Assembly: GCA_002414205.1 (NCBI GenBank)
Contig: DHYQ01000016.1
Coordinates: forward strand, 8,396 to 25,610
DNA from: Gallionellaceae bacterium UBA5126
GTDB taxonomy: Bacteria > Pseudomonadota > Gammaproteobacteria > Burkholderiales > Gallionellaceae
DNA length: 17,215 bases
Reading direction: 5' to 3'
The stretch's first letter is position 1. Each line of letters begins with the position of its first letter. Shown one piece after another: positions 1 to 8,465 of this stretch. The position numbers and the translations under genes are program-made. The notes beneath the pieces are model-generated. The model was not told where the DNA came from. It made no database searches and was given only the letters and a program-made list of their open reading frames with translations.

Positions 1-2997
1 CCTGTGGTTGAGGTTGCGCCTGTCATTGAGGTGGTACCGCCATTTGAGCTGGCGCCGGTGATGGAGGCCAGCGTGGCGCTGCCAGAAATTGAGCCTGTGC
101 AGGTGGCAGCACTGGATATCAGCTTCCTGGATGCGCTCTTGCCATCCGCCGCTGCAACCTCCGAGCTGCTTGTGCCGGTTGAAGAAGTGCCGACACTCAA
201 TTTTGACATCGAGGTTGCGCCTGTCGCCGAAGTGCAGCCAGCCGAGGCGGTTGAGGCCGCGATCGAATCGCCATTTGTGTTTGATCTCCTGGCGGCGGCA
301 CCGGAAACCCAAGCCGAACCAGCACTCATTGCGCCGAGCGAAAGCGTGCCTGAGGCCTTGTTCGATGAGATGTTTACGGCAGACGTGGCCCCCGCCGCTG
401 TCAGCGGGCCGGATGATTTTGCGCTGCCGACGGCTCTCGACGCGGTGGAAAGTAGCCCGGCTATTTCCTTCGACGAGGTGTTCAGCGCTGAGTCGTTGGT
501 GCCGTCCGTGTTGATGGACGAACTGCCTGCGACACCGCAGCCATTGGATGAGTCTGCTCGGGTATTTGAGCCGCACTTGGATTTCGCAGTCGTCAGTGAA
601 CCTGCGCCTGTCTTACCGGAAATCGACGATTTGCTCGTCTCGATGCCGGTACCACCAGAAGCACGGGTCACACCGCCTGAAGTCACGTCGGAGGCTGTAC
701 GTGCAGCACCCGCAGAAGAAGCGCCGCAAGCCAAGACCAATGTGGTGACCGTGCGTGACGACGTTGACGAGCAATTGTTGCCGGTGTTCCTGGAAGAGGC
801 GGATGAGTTGATGCCCAAGATGGGGGTTGACTTGCGTGCATGGCGTGAGAATCCGAAAAATGAACAACTGGCCAATTCGTTGAAGCGTCTGCTGCATACC
901 ATCAAGGGCAGTTCGCGTATGGCAGGCGCCATGCGGATCGGTGAAATTGCGCACGAAATGGAAAGTCGCGTGCTGGCCGCAGACAAGTTGCAGCAGCAGC
1001 CTGGTTTCTGGGATGGCCTGGAGCACGAGTTCGATCGCATCTCCGCCTTGCTGGAGCGTTTGCATTCCGGCAACTTTAATGAGCCGGAAGTGCTGGTTGT
1101 CGAAGCGGAAACAGAAGCAGAAGTTGAAGTTGAAGAGGCACAAACTCCTGAGCAGGTGCGTAAAGCCAATGAGCGCGCGGCGCAAAGTGCGCTGCTGCGG
1201 GTGCGTGCGGACGTGATTGACTTGTTGGTGAACGAAGCTGGTGAAATCAGCGTGACCCGCTCGCGCATGGAAACCGAGCTGCAAACCTTCAAGGAAGCAC
1301 TGATGGAATTGACGGGCAGCGTGAACCGTTTGCGTCAGCAGTTGCGTGAAGTGGAAATTCAGGCGGAAAGCCAGATGCAAGCGCGTATCAACTTGAGCCA
1401 GTCCGAGCATGAGCAGTTTGACCCGCTGGAATTTGACCGCTTTACCCGCTTGCAGGAACTGACCCGCTTCATGAACGAAAGTGTGCATGACGTTCAAACC
1501 GTGCAACAGACTCTGCTGAAAAATCTGGATGAGACCATGCTGGCGATGTCGGTGCAGGCACGCTTGAATCGTGACTTGCAGCAACGTTTGATGAATGTGC
1601 GTATGGTGCCGTTCAACAGTATTGCCGAACGTCTGTACCGCATCATGCGGCAGACCGGTAAAGAACTGCGCAAGCGTGCCAACCTCGAATTGCAGGGCGG
1701 CTATATCGAACTGGATCGAAGCGTGCTGGAAAAGATGACCGCACCCTTCGAGCACTTGTTGCGCAATGCGATTGCCCACGGCTTGGAAAATGAGGATGTG
1801 CGTCAAAGTCGTGGCAAGCGCATCATCGGCGACATTCGTCTCAGCCTGCGTCAGGAAAACAACGAAGTGGTGTTTGAGCTGAGCGATGACGGCGGTGGCT
1901 TGAATTTCACCGCGTTGCGTGACAAAGCCAAGGCGCTGGGGTTCACCAAGCAGGGCGTCGAGTTGACCGAGCAGCAGTTGTCGCAATTGATTTTCGTGTC
2001 GGGTGTTTCGACCGCCTCGGAAGTGAGTGCGGTGGCGGGGCGTGGCATTGGGATGGATGTGGTGCGGAGTGAAATCGCCGGTTTGGGTGGTCGCATCGAC
2101 GTCAGCTCGCAATCCGGTGTCGGGACGCGTTTCACCATTCACTTGCCCTTGACGTTGGCGGTGATGCAGACCGTGATGGTGCGTTCTGGTGAAGATATTT
2201 ACGCCATTCCAGCCACCATGGTGGAGCAGGTGCAGCAAATTCGCAGCAAGGAAATGGCAGCAGTGCATGCCAAGGGCGCGGTGGAGTTTCAGCAGCGCAA
2301 CTATCCGCTGCATTATTTGCCCAGCTTGCTGGGGAATGATGCACATGTGATGGAAAACCATGTGCGCCACTCCGTGTTGCTGTTGCGGGGTGCCGAGCAA
2401 CGTATTGCATTGCATGTGGACGAATTGCTGGGCCGTCAGGAAGCGGTGGTCAAGAACATCGGCCCTCAACTCGCCCGTATGATCGGTATTGCCGGGGCGA
2501 CGGTGCGTGGTGATGGTCAGGTGGTGTTGATTCTGAACCCGGTGCAAATGGCACAGCGTGTGATCAGCGTGGCAAAACCGCAGGTGATCGAGAAGGAAGA
2601 AGAACTGCGTACCCAGGCGGTTGTCATGGTCGTGGACGATTCCTTGACTGTGCGCAAGATTACCTCGCGTCTGTTGACTCGTGCCGGTTACCACGTTGTC
2701 ACCGCGACCGATGGCATGAACGCGCTGGAACAGCTCACCGACATGACACCCGATGTGATGTTGCTGGACGTGGAAATGCCGCGTATGGATGGCTTTGAAC
2801 TGACCAAGAACATCCGTCGCAGCAACACCATGAAACAGTTCCCCATCATCATGATTACCTCGCGTACCGCTGACAAGCACCGTACTTATGCGATGGAGCT
2901 GGGGGTAAATGCCTATTTGGGCAAGCCGTATCAGGAAGATGACTTGCTGAAACGCATTGCCGAATTTGTGGCGGTGCCTAACAGCACCATGGCCTGA
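1..2997 (+). CDS. pilL: ChpA/PilL-type hybrid chemotaxis histidine kinase, 3' part (5' end outside window)
   Basis: The frame is open from the left edge, so the real start lies upstream; residues here are counted from the GTG at nt 4. Residues 1-250 are a Pro/Ala/Glu/Val-rich, acidic, probably disordered linker. An Hpt domain follows (about 255-345) with the phospho-acceptor His298 in HTIKGSS. After a helical dimerisation region comes a CheA-type ATPase domain (N-box Asn588 in RNAIAHGLE, GRGIGMD at 679-685), a CheW-like domain (about 705-840) and a C-terminal receiver (acidic pair D878/D879, phospho-acceptor D922, K974). This order, with a receiver fused at the C-terminus and a long N-terminus, is that of ChpA/PilL, which controls type IV pilus twitching and cAMP-linked surface responses in pseudomonads; further Hpt domains are usual upstream. 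A chemotaxis CheA-CheY fusion is the alternative. All key residues look intact. The gene is followed by yqgE after 73 nt, on the same strand. Confidence 0.9.
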   Translation, partial: PVVEVAPVIEVVPPFELAPVMEASVALPEIEPVQVAALDISFLDALLPSAAATSELLVPVEEVPTLNFDIEVAPVAEVQPAEAVEAAIESPFVFDLLAAAPETQAEPALIAPSESVPEALFDEMFTADVAPAAVSGPDDFALPTALDAVESSPAISFDEVFSAESLVPSVLMDELPATPQPLDESARVFEPHLDFAVVSEPAPVLPEIDDLLVSMPVPPEARVTPPEVTSEAVRAAPAEEAPQAKTNVVTVRDDVDEQLLPVFLEEADELMPKMGVDLRAWRENPKNEQLANSLKRLLHTIKGSSRMAGAMRIGEIAHEMESRVLAADKLQQQPGFWDGLEHEFDRISALLERLHSGNFNEPEVLVVEAETEAEVEVEEAQTPEQVRKANERAAQSALLRVRADVIDLLVNEAGEISVTRSRMETELQTFKEALMELTGSVNRLRQQLREVEIQAESQMQARINLSQSEHEQFDPLEFDRFTRLQELTRFMNESVHDVQTVQQTLLKNLDETMLAMSVQARLNRDLQQRLMNVRMVPFNSIAERLYRIMRQTGKELRKRANLELQGGYIELDRSVLEKMTAPFEHLLRNAIAHGLENEDVRQSRGKRIIGDIRLSLRQENNEVVFELSDDGGGLNFTALRDKAKALGFTKQGVELTEQQLSQLIFVSGVSTASEVSAVAGRGIGMDVVRSEIAGLGGRIDVSSQSGVGTRFTIHLPLTLAVMQTVMVRSGEDIYAIPATMVEQVQQIRSKEMAAVHAKGAVEFQQRNYPLHYLPSLLGNDAHVMENHVRHSVLLLRGAEQRIALHVDELLGRQEAVVKNIGPQLARMIGIAGATVRGDGQVVLILNPVQMAQRVISVAKPQVIEKEEELRTQAVVMVVDDSLTVRKITSRLLTRAGYHVVTATDGMNALEQLTDMTPDVMLLDVEMPRMDGFELTKNIRRSNTMKQFPIIMITSRTADKHRTYAMELGVNAYLGKPYQEDDLLKRIAEFVAVPNSTMA

Positions 2998-3024
2998 TGT
3001 TCCCGCTGACAATAGTTCCTGACA

Positions 3025-3057
3025 CTGTGGCGTTGCAATTGACCTGCGACGCCATGG
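3025..3057 (+). promoter_or_regulatory. Hairpin overlapping the yqgE ribosome binding site
   Basis: In the 73-nt gap between the kinase gene and yqgE, bases 3025-3037 can pair with 3045-3057 around a 7-nt loop, giving 13 consecutive pairs if three G-U wobbles are allowed. The core TGGCGT/ACGCCA and GCA/TGC pairs are perfect. There is no T-tract after it, so it is a poor intrinsic terminator. Its right arm enters the purine stretch GGGAG (3056-3060) that serves as Shine-Dalgarno for yqgE at 3071, so it could reduce translation or act as a processing or stability element. No convincing promoter was seen in this gap. The function is inferred. Confidence 0.5.
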
Positions 3058-3070
3058 GAGAACAGCTCCG

Positions 3071-3631
3071 ATGTCAACTTTCAATCTGACCCATCATTTT
3101 CTGATTGCCATGCCCGCCATCAAGGAGGGCTTTTTTGCTGGTGCATTGACGTACATCTGCGAACATAATGACAGAGGCGCGATGGGTTTGATCGTCAATC
3201 GGCCTACCAGTCTCACGGTGGGTGAATTGTTCACGCAAATTCACCAGCCGCTGCATGACGAAGTGTTGCAAGCCGCTGCGGTCTATTTTGGTGGGCCGGT
3301 ACAAAGCGAACGCGGCTTCGTGCTGCATGACACGCCCATGCCATGGCAATCCTCGTTGCGGATCAATGACCATTTGGCGCTGACCACCTCGCGTGACATT
3401 CTGGCAGCGGTGTCCGAAGGTAATGGCCCGCAAAATCTGCTGGTGGCGTTGGGTTATGCTGGTTGGGACGCCGGACAACTGGAAACCGAAATTGCCGAAA
3501 ACACTTGGCTGACCGTGCCTGCCGATCGCCGCATTCTGTTTGATCTGCCGCCAGAAGAGCGCCTGATAGCTGCGGCTGCTTTGTTGGGTATCGAGTACGC
3601 CGCCCTGGCTGAGGAAGCCGGTCATGCCTGA
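3071..3631 (+). CDS. yqgE: YqgE/AlgH family protein
   Basis: 186 aa, the usual length for the UPF0301 (YqgE/AlgH) family. Family hallmarks are visible: an N-terminal LTHHFLIAMP segment, a GAMGLIVNRPT segment near residues 37-47, YFGGPVQSERGF near 75-86, and a C-terminal LLVALGYAGWDAGQLE block. AlgH was named for an effect on alginate production in Pseudomonas, but the biochemical role of the family is not settled. The ATG at 3071 is preceded by GGGAG at 3056-3060 with a 10-nt gap. The stop lies inside the next gene: yqgF starts 8 nt before the yqgE end, so translation is likely coupled. The pairing yqgE-yqgF is widely conserved in proteobacteria. Confidence 0.93.
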   Translation: MSTFNLTHHFLIAMPAIKEGFFAGALTYICEHNDRGAMGLIVNRPTSLTVGELFTQIHQPLHDEVLQAAAVYFGGPVQSERGFVLHDTPMPWQSSLRINDHLALTTSRDILAAVSEGNGPQNLLVALGYAGWDAGQLETEIAENTWLTVPADRRILFDLPPEERLIAAAALLGIEYAALAEEAGHA

Positions 3632-4070
3632 CGCACGGCCTTCAGGCACGTTGCTGGCATTTGATTTTGGCACCCGCCGCATTGGCATTGCCCAAGGCAG
3701 CACTCTGTTGCAGCACGCCCAGCCGCTGTTGACCATCGACGACGAAAAAACTGACACCCGCTTTGCCAAAATCGCCGCCGTGCTGGCGGAATGGCAACCG
3801 GTGGCGCTGGTGGTGGGCCTCCCCTGTCACGACGACGGCACGCCGCACGAATTGACCGCACTGTGCCGCCGCTTTGCCAATCGCCTCAAGGGCCGCTTCG
3901 GCCTGCCGGTGATTCTGCTGGATGAGCGCTTCACCTCCACTGCCGCCAGCGAGGCGCTGACCCGCGCCGGGGTGTATGGCAAAAAGCAAAAAGCCATGCT
4001 GGATCAATACGCCGCCCAGCAATTGCTCCAGGCCTATTTTGATGAACCTTCTGCCGGAAAAATGCTATGA
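3624..4070 (+). CDS. yqgF: Putative pre-16S rRNA nuclease / Holliday junction resolvase-like YqgF (RuvX)
   Basis: 148 aa, normal for the YqgF/RuvX family, an RNase H-like fold nuclease implicated in maturing the 5' end of 16S rRNA. The three expected acidic active-site positions are present: D14 in [12 protein letters not shown]101 in LLDERFTS, and D127 in [11 protein letters not shown]. The [14 protein letters not shown] segment corresponds to the family's VGLP block. The ATG at 3624 lies inside the end of yqgE (8-nt overlap), and the TGA at 4068-4070 overlaps the pyrB ATG in an ATGA junction. The protein is cytoplasmic and nothing in it looks damaged. Confidence 0.94.
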   Translation: MPDARPSGTLLAFDFGTRRIGIAQGSTLLQHAQPLLTIDDEKTDTRFAKIAAVLAEWQPVALVVGLPCHDDGTPHELTALCRRFANRLKGRFGLPVILLDERFTSTAASEALTRAGVYGKKQKAMLDQYAAQQLLQAYFDEPSAGKML

Positions 4071-5026
4071 GAAATCCGCAACTGAATCAGGACGGCTCGT
4101 TGCAGCACCTGCTGTCCACCGAAGGCTTGCCCGCTCGCATTCTGCGCGAGCTATTGGACAAGGCCAGCACCTTTATCGACGACAGCAGCGGCACGCCGGA
4201 AATCCGCAAGGTGCCGCTGCTGGCGGGCAAGTCGGTGTTCAACATCTTTTTCGAGAACAGCACCCGCACCCGCACCACCTTTGAAATCGCCGCCAAACGC
4301 CTGTCGGCGGATGTAGTGAATCTCAACATCGGCTCCTCCTCCACCAGCAAGGGCGAAACCCTGCTGGATACGGTGGACAACCTGTGCGCCATGCACGCCG
4401 ACATGTTTATCGTGCGCCATTCGCAAAGCGGTGCGGCGCATCTGATTGCCCGCCATGTCGCGCCGGATATTCACGTCATCAACGCTGGGGACGGTCGCCA
4501 TGCGCATCCGACGCAGGCGCTGCTGGACATGTACACCATTCGCCATTACAAAAAAGAGTTCCATAACTTGCGCGTGGCGATTGTCGGCGACGTGCTGCAT
4601 TCCCGCGTGGCGCGCTCGCAAATCCATGCCCTGACCACTCTAGGCGTACCGGAAGTGCGCGTGATTGCGCCCAAGACCCTGCTACCCAGCCACGTGGAAA
4701 AAATGGGCGTGCATGTCTATCACGACATGCGCCAAGGGCTGCGCGATGTGGATGCGGTGCTGATGTTGCGCTTGCAAAATGAGCGCATGCAGGGCGCGCT
4801 GCTGCCCTCGGCGCAGGAGTATTTCAAATACTATGGCCTGACCGAAGAAAAACTGGCCTACGCCAAGCCGGACGCCATCGTCATGCACCCCGGCCCGATG
4901 AATCGCGGCGTGGAAATCGACTCCGCCGTGGCCGACGGCCCGCGCTCGGTGATTTTGTCGCAAGTGACTTTTGGCATCGCCGTGCGCATGGCGGTGATGA
5001 GCACCTTGATTGGGAGCAAAGCATGA
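4067..5026 (+). CDS. pyrB: Aspartate carbamoyltransferase catalytic chain
   Basis: 319 aa. It makes N-carbamoyl-L-aspartate from carbamoyl phosphate and aspartate, the committed step of pyrimidine synthesis. The carbamoyl phosphate loop is clear at residues 61-70 ([10 protein letters not shown]), followed by the SSSTSKGET loop with K95, the HPTQALLD block at 147-154, and the C-terminal [12 protein letters not shown] block. The start is fixed by the ATGA overlap with yqgF. The TGA at 5024-5026 overlaps the next ATG in the same way. No pyrR lies between yqgF and pyrB, although in Pseudomonas one does (recalled gene order). The dihydroorotase-like partner directly downstream suggests the class of ATCase that forms a PyrB-PyrC' complex, rather than the PyrBI type; no pyrI is in view. 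Confidence 0.96.
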   Translation: MRNPQLNQDGSLQHLLSTEGLPARILRELLDKASTFIDDSSGTPEIRKVPLLAGKSVFNIFFENSTRTRTTFEIAAKRLSADVVNLNIGSSSTSKGETLLDTVDNLCAMHADMFIVRHSQSGAAHLIARHVAPDIHVINAGDGRHAHPTQALLDMYTIRHYKKEFHNLRVAIVGDVLHSRVARSQIHALTTLGVPEVRVIAPKTLLPSHVEKMGVHVYHDMRQGLRDVDAVLMLRLQNERMQGALLPSAQEYFKYYGLTEEKLAYAKPDAIVMHPGPMNRGVEIDSAVADGPRSVILSQVTFGIAVRMAVMSTLIGSKA

Positions 5027-6294
5027 ACCTGCATATTCGCAACGGGCGGGTGATTGACCCGAAAAACCAGATGGATCGCGTCTGCGACGTGTATGTGGTC
5101 GAGGGCAAAATCGCCGCCTTCGATACCGCCCCGGATAATTTTGCCGGGGAAACACTGGACGCCAGCGGGCTGATCGTCACGCCGGGGCTGGTGGATTTGG
5201 CCGTGCGCCTGCGCGAGCCGGGCTGTGAATACATCGCCACGCTGGAATCGGAAATGTCCGCTGCCGTGGCTGGGGGGATCACCCGTCTATCCTGCCCGCC
5301 CGACACCGACCCGCCGCTGGACGAACCTGGCTTGGTGGAAATGCTGAAATTCCGCGCCCGCAAATTGCGGCAGGCGCACGTTTACCCGATTGGTGCGCTG
5401 ACCACCGGCCTGAAAGGGCAGGAGTTGACCGAAATGGCTGAGCTGGTGGATGCCGGTTGCGTCGGCTTCAGCCAAGCCAACGCCCCGCTGACCGACACCC
5501 GCGTGTTGATGCGCGCCATGCAGTACGCCGCCACCTTCGATTTCCCGCTGTGGCTGCGCCCGCAGGACTACTATCTGGCCAAAAACGGCGTGGCGCATGA
5601 TGGCGAAATCGCCGCCCGCTATGGTTTCACGCCCATTCCGGTGTGCGCGGAAACCATCGCCCTTTCGACCATTCTGGCGCTGATGCGCGAAACCGGCGCA
5701 CGCGTGCACATCTGCCGCATCTCCAGCGCCGCCGGGGTGGAGATGATCCGCGCTGCCAAGCACGAAGGCTTGCCGCTGACTTGTGACGTGTCGATTAACC
5801 ACGTCCACCTGTGCGACAACGACATCGGCTACTTCGATGCCAACTGCCATTTGATTCCCCCGCTGCGCAGCCAACGCGACCGCACAGCTTTGCGCGCCGG
5901 ATTGCTGGACGGCACCATCGACGTGATTTGCTCCAACCACACGCCGGTGGATGACGACGCCAAACAACTGCCCTTCGCCGAAGCCGAAGCCGGAGCCACC
6001 GGGCTGGAATTGCTGCTGCCGCTAGTACTGAAATGGGCGGCGCAGGAAAATTTGCCGCTGAGCGTGGCGCTGGACAAAGTTACCCACCAGGCTGCCACGA
6101 TTCTGGGTGCCGAAGGCGGCGACATCACCCCCGGCGCACCCGCCGACCTGTGTTTGTTCGACCCGCAACAAGACTGGACAATCCAGCCCAACGCGCTGCA
6201 AAGCCAAGGCAAAAACACCCCCTTCCTCGGTCACAACGTCTTGGGACAAGTGCGCTACACCGTGGTGGGTGGGCAAGTGGTGTTTGCGCGCTAA
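5023..6294 (+). CDS. pyrC': Dihydroorotase-like protein, probably catalytically inactive (PyrC')
   Basis: 423 aa, an amidohydrolase-fold dihydroorotase homologue of normal length; the segments [26 protein letters not shown] and [12 protein letters not shown] align with family blocks. The residues needed for metal binding and catalysis are largely gone. The HxH pair is A60 and R62, the His that follows the central strand is R179, the His of the HVS block is R232, and the catalytic Asp of the TDHAP block is N305. In Pseudomonas an inactive PyrC' is required for assembly of active ATCase, and the ATGA overlap with pyrB fits the same role. The reading frame is intact, so this is not a decaying pseudogene. 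A separate functional pyrC is expected elsewhere. A moonlighting hydrolase activity cannot be excluded but looks unlikely. Confidence 0.9.
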   Translation: MNLHIRNGRVIDPKNQMDRVCDVYVVEGKIAAFDTAPDNFAGETLDASGLIVTPGLVDLAVRLREPGCEYIATLESEMSAAVAGGITRLSCPPDTDPPLDEPGLVEMLKFRARKLRQAHVYPIGALTTGLKGQELTEMAELVDAGCVGFSQANAPLTDTRVLMRAMQYAATFDFPLWLRPQDYYLAKNGVAHDGEIAARYGFTPIPVCAETIALSTILALMRETGARVHICRISSAAGVEMIRAAKHEGLPLTCDVSINHVHLCDNDIGYFDANCHLIPPLRSQRDRTALRAGLLDGTIDVICSNHTPVDDDAKQLPFAEAEAGATGLELLLPLVLKWAAQENLPLSVALDKVTHQAATILGAEGGDITPGAPADLCLFDPQQDWTIQPNALQSQGKNTPFLGHNVLGQVRYTVVGGQVVFAR

Positions 6295-6305
6295 GCTCAC
6301 CCCCT

Positions 6306-6344
6306 GCCACCAAGCACCGCCCATCCGTGGCGGCACTTGGTGGT
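6306..6344 (+). terminator. Hairpin after the pyr operon, possible terminator
   Basis: Starting 12 nt after the pyrC' stop, CCACCAAG (6307-6314) pairs with CTTGGTGG (6336-6343) and CCGCC (6317-6321) with GGCGG (6329-6333), around a 7-nt loop; the only break is a 2x2 internal loop. The downstream sequence is only weakly T-rich (TGTCTTC), so it may be an imperfect intrinsic terminator or a 3'-end stability hairpin. Confidence 0.55.
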
Positions 6345-6372
6345 GTCTTCTCCCCACTTCCCCCGCCAAATC

Positions 6373-6389
6373 TGCGACAATCCGCGCCC
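6373..6389 (+). promoter_or_regulatory. Candidate prlC promoter (extended -10 with GC-rich discriminator)
   Basis: TG-C-GACAAT (6373-6381) resembles an extended -10 element, followed at once by CCGCGCCC. No good -35 is found at 16-18 nt, which an extended -10 can tolerate. It lies in the 120-nt gap between the pyr hairpin and prlC. A closely similar element, TACAAT followed by GCCGCGCCC, lies before the lipB region. Confidence 0.4.
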
Positions 6390-6414
6390 TTGTTTGTCTC
6401 TGGATGTTGAAACC

Positions 6415-8457
6415 ATGACTGATTTGCACACCAATCCCTTGCTGGATTTTTCCGGTTTGCCGCGTTTTGCGGAGATTGTCCCGGCGCATGTGGCTCCGGC
6501 CATCGAACATTTGCTGGCGGAGAATCGCGCTCTGACGGCGCGGCTGTTGCAGGATGATGTACCGGCCACCTGGGCGGCGTTTGTGCGCCCGATGGAGGAT
6601 GCCAACGAGCGGCTGTCGCGTGCCTGGGGGCCGGTGGGGCATTTGAATGCGGTGATGAATTCGCCGGAATTGCGCGAGGTGTATAACGCCACGCTGCCGA
6701 AAATCACCCAGTATTACGCCGAGTTGGGGCAAAACCTGGCGCTGTTTCAGAAGTTCAAGGCGCTGCGCGCCAGCGACGAATTTGCCAGTTTGAGCGTGGC
6801 GCAGCAAAAAATCATCGAAAACGAGTTGCGCGATTTCCGCCTGGGCGGGGCGGAGTTGCCGGAGGCGCAAAAGGCGCGCTATCTGGCCTTGCAGGAGCGG
6901 CAGGCGGAATTGTCGTCGCACTTTTCCGACAATTTGCTGGATGCCACCAATGACTACACGCTGTTGATCGACAACCAAGCCGAGTTGTCCGGCCTGCCGG
7001 ATGATGTGTGCGAAATGGCGCGGGAAACGGCGCAGGCGGCGGGCAAGGACGGTTGGCTGTTTACCCTGAAAGCGCCGTCGTATTTGCCGGTGATGCAGTT
7101 TGCCGACAGCCGCACGCTGCGCGAAACCTTGTACCGCGCCTACGGCGTGCGCGCCAGTGAGTTTGGCAAAACCGAGTGGGACAACACGCCGCTGATGGCG
7201 GAAATAGTGCAACTGCGCGCCGAGGAGGCCAGCTTGCTGGGCTTTGCCAACTACGGCGAATTGTCGCTGGCGGCCAAGATGGCCGACACGCCGCAGCAGG
7301 TGGTGGATTTCTTGCGCGAATTGGCGCAGCGGGCGCGACCTTTTGCCGAGCAGGATGTGGCCGAGTTGCGCGCCTTTGCCGCCAGCGACTTGGGCATGGA
7401 CAATTTGCAGTCGTGGGATTTTGCCTACGTCAGCGAAAAACTGCGCCAGCAGCGCTACGCCTTTTCCGAGCAGGAGGTGAAAGCCTATTTCCCCGAAGAC
7501 GCGGTGCTGAACGGCATGTTCAAACTGGTGGAAACGCTGTACGGCCTGACCATCGTCCCGGCCAGCGCGCCGGTGTGGCACGACGACGTGCGCTTTTTCG
7601 ACATTCGCGGCGGCGGCGATGCGCTGGTGGGGCAGTTTTACCTCGACCTGTATGCGCGCAACAGCAAGCGCGGCGGGGCCTGGATGGATGATGTGATTTG
7701 CCGTCGCCGCCTGAGTGACGGCACGATTCAAACCCCGGTGGCCTATCTCAATTGCAACTTCTCCGCCCCGGTCGGCGGCAAACCAGCGCTGTTCACCCAC
7801 GACGAGGTGATTACCCTGTTCCACGAAACCGGCCACGGCCTGCATCACCTGCTGACCGAAGGCGAGGAAATGGCGGTGTCCGGCATCAACGGCGTGGAAT
7901 GGGACGCGGTGGAGCTGCCGTCGCAGTTCATGGAAAACTTCTGCTGGGAATGGGAGGTGTTGAGCGACATGACCCGCCATGTGGAAAGCGGCGAGTCGCT
8001 GCCGCGTGCCTTGTTCGACAAGATGCTGGCGGCGAAGAATTTCCAGAGCGGCCTGCAAACCTTGCGCCAAATCGAGTTCGGCCTGTTCGACATGCTGATG
8101 CACAGCCAATTTGACGCCAGCGGCGACCAGTCGATTTTGCAACTGCTGGACGAAGTGCGCGGCGAAGTGGCCGTGCTGATCCCGCCCGCCTACAACCGCT
8201 TCCCCAACAGCTTCTCGCACATTTTTGCCGGTGGCTACGCGGCGGGCTACTACAGCTACAAATGGGCCGAAGTGCTGTCCGCCGACGCCTACAGCCTGTT
8301 TGAAGAACAAGGCATCCTCAACCCCGACACTGGCGCACAATTCCGCCGCGAAATCCTCGCCGTCGGCGGCTCCCGCCCCGCCATGGACTCCTTCGCCGCC
8401 TTTCGGGGACGAGAGCCCAACGTCGATGCCCTGTTGCGGCATAACGGCTTGCGTTAA
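6415..8457 (+). CDS. prlC: Oligopeptidase A (M3 family zinc metallopeptidase)
   Basis: 680 aa from the ATG at 6415, the same length as E. coli oligopeptidase A (OpdA/PrlC). It is a cytoplasmic thimet-type peptidase that degrades short peptides, including cleaved signal peptides. The zinc site HETGH is at residues 470-474 (H470, E471, H474) and the third ligand is E500 in WDAVELPSQ. The N-terminus NPLLDFSGLPRFAEI and the C-terminal FAGGYAAGYYSYKWAEVL block match the family. The open frame extends upstream to 6337, but those extra residues are unlike the family and would run back into the pyr hairpin, so the ATG at 6415 is preferred; its Shine-Dalgarno (GGA) is weak. The gene is followed after 8 nt by a small membrane protein, probably in the same transcript. 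Confidence 0.96.
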   Translation: MTDLHTNPLLDFSGLPRFAEIVPAHVAPAIEHLLAENRALTARLLQDDVPATWAAFVRPMEDANERLSRAWGPVGHLNAVMNSPELREVYNATLPKITQYYAELGQNLALFQKFKALRASDEFASLSVAQQKIIENELRDFRLGGAELPEAQKARYLALQERQAELSSHFSDNLLDATNDYTLLIDNQAELSGLPDDVCEMARETAQAAGKDGWLFTLKAPSYLPVMQFADSRTLRETLYRAYGVRASEFGKTEWDNTPLMAEIVQLRAEEASLLGFANYGELSLAAKMADTPQQVVDFLRELAQRARPFAEQDVAELRAFAASDLGMDNLQSWDFAYVSEKLRQQRYAFSEQEVKAYFPEDAVLNGMFKLVETLYGLTIVPASAPVWHDDVRFFDIRGGGDALVGQFYLDLYARNSKRGGAWMDDVICRRRLSDGTIQTPVAYLNCNFSAPVGGKPALFTHDEVITLFHETGHGLHHLLTEGEEMAVSGINGVEWDAVELPSQFMENFCWEWEVLSDMTRHVESGESLPRALFDKMLAAKNFQSGLQTLRQIEFGLFDMLMHSQFDASGDQSILQLLDEVRGEVAVLIPPAYNRFPNSFSHIFAGGYAAGYYSYKWAEVLSADAYSLFEEQGILNPDTGAQFRREILAVGGSRPAMDSFAAFRGREPNVDALLRHNGLR

Positions 8458-8465
8458 TCGCGGAC

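Noticed and set aside
4..6. GTG at nt 4 as the start of the kinase gene
   Set aside because: The frame is open to the left edge and the protein starts in the middle of a linker; the gene is cut by the window.
613..3084. 823-codon open frame on the minus strand opposite the kinase gene
   Set aside because: The product is His/Gln/Arg-rich without recognisable domains, while the plus strand encodes intact Hpt, kinase, CheW and receiver domains; it is a composition shadow.
6337..6414. N-terminal extension of prlC from a TTG at 6337
   Set aside because: It lies inside the hairpin and promoter sequence and does not resemble the family N-terminus; ATG 6415 gives 680 aa, the family length.
6022..8442. 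806-codon open frame on the minus strand opposite pyrC' and prlC
   Set aside because: It is His/Gln/Gly-rich without domains and spans two real genes plus the gap between them; it arises from the third-position bias of those genes.
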